Positions 59,240 to 64,000 of a stretch of DNA of 64,000 nt are shown here, piece after piece. How positions within the stretch are numbered: position 1 is the stretch's first letter; the number at the start of each line of letters is the position of its first letter. Under the pieces are notes generated by a model. That model saw only the letters and a program-made list of their open reading frames with translations, was not told the DNA's origin and made no database searches. The translations under genes and the position numbers were made by a program. Source of the DNA: Archaeoglobus sp. UBA230 (GTDB lineage: Archaea; Halobacteriota; Archaeoglobi; Archaeoglobales; Archaeoglobaceae); assembly GCA_002507545.1 (NCBI GenBank), contig DAVR01000026.1, positions 62,001 to 126,000 on the forward strand, in the 5' to 3' direction.

Positions 59240-60052
59240 CTATCTACTATAGCCATAACCCTTCCATACCAACGGCAGCGTTACAGCAAGGTAACCAAGC
59301 TGCACAAAAACTCTCAACCACTCCATCTTCACAGCATAGCCGAACATAACAGCCAGAATCCCGCCAACGATATTCTCGTTATGGAGGATGCTGCTCTCAT
59401 CAAGTCCGAAATCGTATGCTGGTTCAAAGAGCCAGGTTTCCACACCTAACTCCTCCTCGGCAACCTCTATCAGCTCGTGGGTGCCATATCCTGCAAGCCC
59501 AGAGGATATGAATACCAGAAGCATGCTCGTTAAATAGAAGAACATCCTCATGCTCAGCCTGTACTCCATCCTGAGTATGGTGAAACTGAGTAAAAAGGCA
59601 ACAAAAACTCCTGCCAATGATCCTATCACTGTCCCGAAGGTATCGTGGATTGCGAAGGGTGTCAGGAACAGGACAGCTTCAACCACTTCTCTGATAACAA
59701 ACACATAGGCTATCAGGGCTACACCTCTCGCAATCCTCTTCCCCACCCTTGTCTCTATCTCCCTCCTCACATCTCTGCCAGCCATCCAGAGTATCATATA
59801 TGTCAGAACGCCAACCGCGAGATAAGATGCAAAACCCTCAAAAAGCTCCCTTTGCCCTCCCTCCAGGCCTCCATAAACCCTGACAATAGCAAGAGCTATG
59901 CCTGCACCGGATAAAAGCGCTGCAATTGCACCATAATAGGCAAATTTGATCTCTCCCACCCTTCCAGTCCTTCTCAGATATGCTACTAGTATCGCTACAA
60001 GCAATACAGCTTCGAACCCTTCTCTCAATGAAATTACGAACTGTCCCAGCAT
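59240..60052 (-). CDS. FTR1-family iron permease
   Basis: The 270-residue protein has two REGxEx-type motifs (SLREGFEAVLLVAILV; VIREVVEAVLFL) in membrane helices that bind iron, and about seven spans in total. It imports ferric or ferrous iron depending on partner. I chose ATG 60052; GTG 60061 is three codons earlier and would overlap an operator. Both an iron box and a TTAAC-N3-GTTAA site lie directly upstream, so iron and sulfur/redox control may meet here. A poorly conserved loop (GVETWLFEPAYDFGLD) precedes the last helices. Confidence 0.9.
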   Translation of the reverse strand: MLGQFVISLREGFEAVLLVAILVAYLRRTGRVGEIKFAYYGAIAALLSGAGIALAIVRVYGGLEGGQRELFEGFASYLAVGVLTYMILWMAGRDVRREIETRVGKRIARGVALIAYVFVIREVVEAVLFLTPFAIHDTFGTVIGSLAGVFVAFLLSFTILRMEYRLSMRMFFYLTSMLLVFISSGLAGYGTHELIEVAEEELGVETWLFEPAYDFGLDESSILHNENIVGGILAVMFGYAVKMEWLRVFVQLGYLAVTLPLVWKGYGYSR

Positions 60053-60054
60053 GC

Positions 60055-60067
60055 TTAACACCGTTAT
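60055..60067. promoter_or_regulatory. TTAAC-N3-GTTAA site, FTR1 promoter (9/10)
   Basis: TTAAC-ACC-GTTAT lies 3 bases before the FTR1 ATG at 60052, immediately next to the iron box. Confidence 0.6.
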
Positions 60068-60068
60068 A

Positions 60069-60084
60069 TTTAGGCTATCCTAAA
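60069..60084. promoter_or_regulatory. DtxR/MDR1-type iron box before FTR1
   Basis: TTTAGG-CTAT-CCTAAA has the same arms and spacer length as the box before feoB (41050). A likely TATA box (AAATTTATAA on the minus strand) adjoins it. Confidence 0.8.
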
Positions 60085-60184
60085 TTTATAAATTTTTCGG
60101 TAAGTCTAAATTTTTACAAGTTTCAGAGCGAAAATGCCCCTCTTAAAATCTGAAAAGGAGATTGAAAATGCCAAGTTACCGATT

Positions 60185-60418
60185 TCACCTCCAGATTCTG
60201 ATTCTCCAGACGCCCCCTTCACTCCCCTTTTCCACCTTCCATCCCTCCTTTGCTGCTATCTTCTCAATGTCCTTAACTGACGGAGGGTTATTGGTCAAAA
60301 CCTCCAATTTATACACCCTCTGCATTGCGAGCTTCGTCATAATAACAGGATAAGGACAGACCATGTCTCTGCAATCAAGTTCGTAAAAATCTCCCTTCCT
60401 GACAAGACTTAGCTCCAT
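60185..60418 (-). CDS. TusA-like sulfur carrier next to sulfite reductase
   Basis: About 77 residues from ATG 60418 (MELSLVRKGDFYELDCRDMV), with CPYP as the sulfur-carrying motif and a C-terminal VWRIRIWR. The sequence around the motif is more divergent than the other TusA proteins here. It overlaps or abuts the sulfite reductase gene and may receive the sulfide or persulfide it makes. Confidence 0.8.
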   Translation of the reverse strand: MELSLVRKGDFYELDCRDMVCPYPVIMTKLAMQRVYKLEVLTNNPPSVKDIEKIAAKEGWKVEKGSEGGVWRIRIWR

Positions 60419-60419
60419 T

Positions 60420-61706
60420 TCAATCACCTAAAAGTCTTTTGACATACTCAACCATCTCCTCGACGCTTAAGTTCTCTGCTTCCTTCCAGCCGTGGATGAA
60501 GACATCATAAAGCTGCTTTCCACCCTTTACCCTCCCACAAAGACCTATCTCAGCCAATGGATGACATCCACAAGCGTTGCTGCATCCGCTGACAGCAACA
60601 AACCCTCCATTTTCGGGCAATAGTCTTAAAACATCCTTTGCATGGAGAATTGTTTTGCCACAGAAGTTTGAAGCGCATGCAACATACATTCTCGGTTTGC
60701 TCAGGTCAAATTTCTCGCTCAGATGCTCCTTCAAAGCTTCGACATCGTCAACATCGGTAAACAAAACATTCTGCCAGGGTGTGAGCCTTATCCCGCCGAA
60801 TTCATCAGCAACATCTGCAAGGAATCGCAGCTTGGAGGAGTCGAGAAGTCCGGCAAAGACCGGAAGGGTGTAGTAGAACTTTCCATCGTCCTGTAAACCC
60901 TCTAAATGTTCCGATGGAGCATTCAGGCTGAAATTATTCGCCCTTTCAAACTTAACCCCCATTCTTTGCTCGATTTCCTCCCTTATCCTCTTGCAACCCA
61001 CCTTCTCAACAAAATTCTTGAACCTCGCCTCCCCTTTTCTCTCAGCATCGAACTCTCTGTAGAGATCAACTACAGCCTTTGCGAACTCAAAAGCCTCATC
61101 TTCGTAAACCAGAATTCCCAAATTCTTCGCCTTCCTCACCCCAGGCTTTGAGGCTCCTATTCCACCTCCAACCAAAGGAACGAAACCATCACCATTCCAG
61201 CAGAGTGTTAAGTCATGATTTTCTTCCCTTATACAATTATTCTCGCAGGTGGAAATGCCGATTTTGAACTTATGAGGGAGTCTGACGTAGTCCGGGTTGC
61301 CTGAGAAAAATTCCGTAATCTCCTTAACGAGCCAGTATGCATCATAACCCTTTTTCCCCGACAAAGGGCAGCAGACTGTGTTTCTAACATCTCCATGACA
61401 GACTTCAGAGAAAGCCTGACCGCATAAGTCTGTGGTGAAACCGAGCTTCTCCATCTCAAGGAATATTTCCAGAGCATCTTCAGCCTCAATCCAGTGTAAC
61501 TGGATATCCTGCCTCGTGGTTATCTCGGCATAACCCCTACCATATTTGTCCGATAACTCTGCTATCCCTCTGAGTTGTTCTGTCGTCAGACTCCCTCCAG
61601 GTATTTTGACCCTGAGGAAATGGTCTGACCCGTTGCCATTGTCTCTACCCAAGGAAAACCTCCAGATGAACCTATCCAGCTTTGGCAGTTCAATATCTAT
61701 TGCCAT
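60420..61706 (-). CDS. Siroheme nitrite/sulfite reductase
   Basis: The 428-residue protein has the ferredoxin-like repeat GRGYAEITTRQDIQLHWIEA, and siroheme/[4Fe-4S] Cys motifs CASNFC and GCSNACGCHPLAEIGLCG. It is shorter than plant or bacterial assimilatory enzymes (500-600) and resembles the small archaeal family. It most likely reduces sulfite to sulfide with ferredoxin in the cytoplasm; nitrite is the alternative. The upstream perfect TTAAC-N3-GTTAA site and the downstream tusA gene favour sulfite. Confidence 0.87.
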   Translation of the reverse strand: MAIDIELPKLDRFIWRFSLGRDNGNGSDHFLRVKIPGGSLTTEQLRGIAELSDKYGRGYAEITTRQDIQLHWIEAEDALEIFLEMEKLGFTTDLCGQAFSEVCHGDVRNTVCCPLSGKKGYDAYWLVKEITEFFSGNPDYVRLPHKFKIGISTCENNCIREENHDLTLCWNGDGFVPLVGGGIGASKPGVRKAKNLGILVYEDEAFEFAKAVVDLYREFDAERKGEARFKNFVEKVGCKRIREEIEQRMGVKFERANNFSLNAPSEHLEGLQDDGKFYYTLPVFAGLLDSSKLRFLADVADEFGGIRLTPWQNVLFTDVDDVEALKEHLSEKFDLSKPRMYVACASNFCGKTILHAKDVLRLLPENGGFVAVSGCSNACGCHPLAEIGLCGRVKGGKQLYDVFIHGWKEAENLSVEEMVEYVKRLLGD

Positions 61707-61713
61707 ACTGGAA

Positions 61714-61726
61714 TTAACATTGTTAA
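61714..61726. promoter_or_regulatory. TTAAC-N3-GTTAA site, sulfite reductase promoter (perfect)
   Basis: TTAAC-ATT-GTTAA lies 7 bases upstream of the start codon at 61706 (minus strand), with a TTAATAAATTTTT promoter box beyond it. Confidence 0.75.
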
Positions 61727-61774
61727 GTTAATAAATTTTTTGGATTAAGCCATTATTTTAAAATCATGGTCAAA

Positions 61775-62968
61775 TCAGTCGTATAGGTTTACCTCAACCT
61801 CCTCTCCAGCCTTCAAATCCCTGTCAGTCACGACGAATCCGTCCGAAACTGCACTTCTCGCCATAGCCGAAACAAGGCTGACCTCATACTTCTCATCCGG
61901 TATTATAGATACGTGCGAGTGTCTAAAGCCTGCTGGCACAGCAAAACCATCCTTAAGCTTGATGAAGAGGAAGTAGCTAAAGCCCTTCGTGGGCAAAAAA
62001 ACGTCTCCGGCAATCCTTGCCCTAATCTTCGGGAAGGGTCTGTCTCCCACGAAGAACCTTCTGAGGGAAAGCATTGCCGTAAAGCAACCGGCAGGCTTTC
62101 CGGGTAGGGCGAAAACAAGCTTATCGTCAACCACAGCAACAACCATCGGCTTTCCCGGTCTCTGCCTGACCCTGTAAAGTAGCATCTCTCCCATCTCTGT
62201 AAGAGCCTTCACGACGTAGTCCTTCTTACCTACACTGACTCCACCACTCGTCAGAACAACATCGTAATCCATCACTCCTCTCCTAATCATCTCCTTCACT
62301 CCGCTCTCACTGTCTCCAGCGGTGCCGAGAAAGTGAACTTCACAACCCCACTTTCTGAGAAAAGCAGCAATCATCGCCGAGTTTGAATCTGCAATAATCC
62401 CCTTCCTTATCTCATCTCCGTTGGAGAAGATTGCAGCCCTCAATCTCCTGTAAACCTTAACTCTCTCCACCCCAGCGCTGATCATTGCAGCGATTTCCTG
62501 CGGACCTATTTTCGAGTTCTTTGGTAGGAGTAGGTCGCCTCTTCTAATTTCACTACCCTTTTTAAGCACGTATTTCCCCCTGTCCACCCTGTCGGTTATT
62601 CTCATCAAGCCATCCTCTACCTCGGTTATTTCGACTTTAACAACCGTGTCGGCATTCTTCGGCATCTTTGCTCCGGTAGTGATGTAATAACACTCCCCCT
62701 CCCTTACATCTCTGTCCGTTACCTCTCCGGCGTAAATCTCCCCCACAATTCTGTAGCCTCTCATTCCTTCCTCAAGCCTAAGGGCATAGCCGTCCATCGT
62801 GGCGATGTCAAAGGGCGGTAGGTCCCTCTCCGCAAAAACGTCCTCTGCAAGCTCTCTGTCGAGGGAGTCCTCAACTCTAACCTCTTCCGTCTCCCGCCTG
62901 AAGTAGTACTTCTCCCTCAGCTCATCCATCAGCTTCCATGTTTCGTCTATAGTTGTCAGTTCTCGCAT
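61775..62968 (-). CDS. moeA: Molybdopterin molybdenumtransferase MoeA
   Basis: The 397-residue protein has DLPPFDIATMDGYALRLEEG, LTSGGVSVGKKDYVVKALTE and ALPGKPAGCFTAMLSL, the conserved MoeA motifs. It inserts Mo or W into molybdopterin-AMP. It provides cofactor for the molybdopterin reductase at 49682 and other Mo/W enzymes. It is a single-gene unit before the Fe-S pair. Confidence 0.94.
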   Translation of the reverse strand: MRELTTIDETWKLMDELREKYYFRRETEEVRVEDSLDRELAEDVFAERDLPPFDIATMDGYALRLEEGMRGYRIVGEIYAGEVTDRDVREGECYYITTGAKMPKNADTVVKVEITEVEDGLMRITDRVDRGKYVLKKGSEIRRGDLLLPKNSKIGPQEIAAMISAGVERVKVYRRLRAAIFSNGDEIRKGIIADSNSAMIAAFLRKWGCEVHFLGTAGDSESGVKEMIRRGVMDYDVVLTSGGVSVGKKDYVVKALTEMGEMLLYRVRQRPGKPMVVAVVDDKLVFALPGKPAGCFTAMLSLRRFFVGDRPFPKIRARIAGDVFLPTKGFSYFLFIKLKDGFAVPAGFRHSHVSIIPDEKYEVSLVSAMARSAVSDGFVVTDRDLKAGEEVEVNLYD

Positions 62969-63012
62969 GAAAAATCAAGAAACTAAAAAAATATAACAGT
63001 TTGGTGGTTACC

Positions 63013-63306
63013 TTACTTCAAGGCTTCTGGTTTGAAGTGCTTTGCCAGCTTTTCGATGAAGTCCTCGAAACTTATCTTCGATAGCAATCCCCAGTCAAAG
63101 GGTTCAGCCTCTCTCAGCTCAATATAGAGGGCATTTGAGGGGCAAACTGCGATGCACGAGCCGAAACCATCGCAAAGCTTCTCATCTTTTAACCTTGCTT
63201 TATCATCCTTTAGTTCCAAAGCTGCAGTTGGACACGAATTGACGCATCTTCCACAGCCCGTGCAGAAGTCCTCGTCAATTGCTATGACCATCCTTCTCGT
63301 CTTCAT
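63013..63306 (-). CDS. Ferredoxin with one altered cluster motif
   Basis: The 97-residue protein has one complete motif (CTGCGRCVNSCP) and a second where the middle Cys is replaced by Phe (CDGFGSCIAVCP). The second cluster is therefore probably [3Fe-4S] or a modified site. It has a C-terminal helical tail (FEDFIEKLAKHF). It is 2 bases after the downstream cysteine-rich gene, which together form a small electron-transfer operon. Confidence 0.85.
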   Translation of the reverse strand: MKTRRMVIAIDEDFCTGCGRCVNSCPTAALELKDDKARLKDEKLCDGFGSCIAVCPSNALYIELREAEPFDWGLLSKISFEDFIEKLAKHFKPEALK

Positions 63307-63308
63307 AC

Positions 63309-63734
63309 TCAGTGTCCTCTGTGTGCTTTCCTTTCAGCCTCCATCATGCTCTCGTCTATCTTGCCTGAGTATGGTTGAACATTTCCACTGACTCTGACGA
63401 TGAACCCTTCCGTATCAAGTCCCCTGTTGAACTCTTCCTTCGCTTTTTCAACCATGAGATGGAGAGCATGACAGCATGGAACTTCCATCGTGTATATCTC
63501 CAGTTTACGAGCATCTGTTTCAGATACGAGCATCTTTATCCTCTCGAACATCCTCTTCGGGTCTTCGAGCATCGGACAGCCGATGATTACCGTTTCATCT
63601 TCGAACTTATCCCTAATCTCTTGATTAATGAGGACAGCACAATCAGCAGCAATGACTATCCTCTCTTTCTTCAGGAAGGGAGCCTTTGGATGCACGAGCA
63701 TTATCTTAACCGGCCATTGTTTGACTTCCTGCAT
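63309..63734 (-). CDS. Cys-containing oxidoreductase-associated protein
   Basis: The 141-residue protein has GCPMLEDPKRMFERIKMLVS, a YTMEVPCCHALHLMVEKAKE segment and an N-terminal IVIAADCAVLINQEIRDKF. It resembles the C-terminal part of archaeal ferredoxin-fusion proteins where the Cys could bind an Fe-S cluster or metal. Pairing with the ferredoxin suggests a split version of such a protein. The exact family is unclear. Confidence 0.65.
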   Translation of the reverse strand: MQEVKQWPVKIMLVHPKAPFLKKERIVIAADCAVLINQEIRDKFEDETVIIGCPMLEDPKRMFERIKMLVSETDARKLEIYTMEVPCCHALHLMVEKAKEEFNRGLDTEGFIVRVSGNVQPYSGKIDESMMEAERKAHRGH

Positions 63735-63828
63735 GTTTATCTTTTTATTTCTACGCCGACTTTTACCTTTCCCCTAAAATCTTCGTTTTTTTAACGATTT
63801 CAAAAATGGGCAACCGTTAAATACTCTC

Positions 63829-63841
63829 TTAACAACGTTAA
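63829..63841. promoter_or_regulatory. TTAAC-N3-GTTAA site, last tusA promoter (perfect)
   Basis: TTAAC-AAC-GTTAA ends 4 bases before ATG 63846, with CCGTTAAATAC as promoter box about 30 bases upstream. Confidence 0.75.
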
Positions 63842-63845
63842 AAAT

Positions 63846-64000
63846 ATGAAGAGTGTTGATTGTATAGGTCTTTACTGCCCTGAACCTGTATTCAGGGCAA
63901 GGAAAGCAATTGAGGAGGCTAAGGTAGGGGAGATTATAGAGGTTCTCGCTGATGATCCTGCAGCAGAGTCAGATATACCAGTTCTTGTCAAAAAACTTGG
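63846..64000 (+). CDS. tusA: TusA-family sulfur carrier, partial
   Basis: The N-terminal 51 residues before the window edge read MKSVDCIGLYCPEPVFRARK, with the persulfide-carrying Cys in CPEP, and VLADDPAAESDIPVLVKKLG. The gene is leaderless with a perfect regulon operator at its start. Genes downstream may include further sulfur functions. Confidence 0.9.
   Translation, partial: MKSVDCIGLYCPEPVFRARKAIEEAKVGEIIEVLADDPAAESDIPVLVKKL

Noticed and set aside
1-64000. tRNA, rRNA and CRISPR arrays
   Set aside because: I found no cloverleaf-like sequence, no rRNA core and no regular repeat-spacer pattern by reading; a tRNAscan or CRISPR search would be decisive.

Overview
The window is a gene-dense archaeal chromosome segment, most likely from the Archaeoglobales (Archaeoglobus, Ferroglobus or Geoglobus). 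The evidence is a macrodomain protein very close to my recollection of Archaeoglobus fulgidus AF1521, lying near a type A flavoprotein / iron-sulfur flavoprotein / archaeoflavoprotein AfpA run. Further support comes from an archaeal SepCysS, an FmdE-family protein, DUF22, superoxide reductase, a PGF-type C-terminal sorting signal, and TATA-led leaderless promoters alternating with GAGGTGAT-type ribosome sites inside operons. I saw no rRNA, tRNA, CRISPR array or intact insertion sequence. The exact genus is not settled.

Layout. 0-3.8 kb: start of a sugar-dehydrogenase-like beta-propeller gene, then a quaternary-amine/osmoprotectant ABC operon in which three of four genes carry frameshifts or stops. 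3.8-14.4 kb: macrodomain, TIM-barrel and Fe-S proteins, an oxygen-defence flavoprotein operon (fprA, FMN reductase, AfpA), a RACo-like activator, an HDAC-fold protein and superoxide reductase. 14.4-20.8 kb: metal efflux (CopB-type ATPase, an ArsR-family regulator with a perfect palindromic operator, a CPC-type Zn/Cd ATPase) and a dicarboxylate/glutamate symporter. 20.9-31.1 kb: threonine synthase, a BlaI/M56-like pair, then a cytochrome c biogenesis operon (thioredoxin-like, CcmF, CcmH) leading to a methyltransferase, a Met/Gly/Tyr-rich exported protein and two CuA-type cupredoxins, one fused to a NosR/NapH-like membrane ferredoxin; an MFS carrier and a PadR regulator follow.

31.5-64 kb is mainly sulfur, iron and molybdopterin biology. 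It holds DsrE and TusA sulfur carriers, a threonine-synthase-like PLP enzyme next to a ThiS/MoaD-like carrier and its E1-like activator, an octaheme cytochrome with an archaeosortase-type tail, an SQR-type flavoprotein operon, LarE and FdhD. It continues with FeoB plus a DtxR/FeoA regulator, SepCysS, a triple DUF22 protein, FmdE, a complete Psr/Phs-type molybdopterin reductase operon with its chaperone, a second oxygen/NO-defence operon, an FTR1 iron permease, a siroheme sulfite reductase with TusA, MoeA and Fe-S proteins.

The most interesting signal crosses operons. A 13-bp palindrome, TTAAC-N3-GTTAA, sits at or just upstream of the starts of many of these genes: five perfect copies (larE, SepCysS, FmdE, sulfite reductase, the last TusA) and several one-mismatch copies (DsrE, the PLP enzyme, a membrane pair, FTR1, ccm, the octaheme cytochrome). 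I infer an undescribed sulfur/redox regulon. A second palindrome, TTTAGG-N4-CCTAAA, precedes both iron transporters and fits DtxR/MDR1-type iron control.
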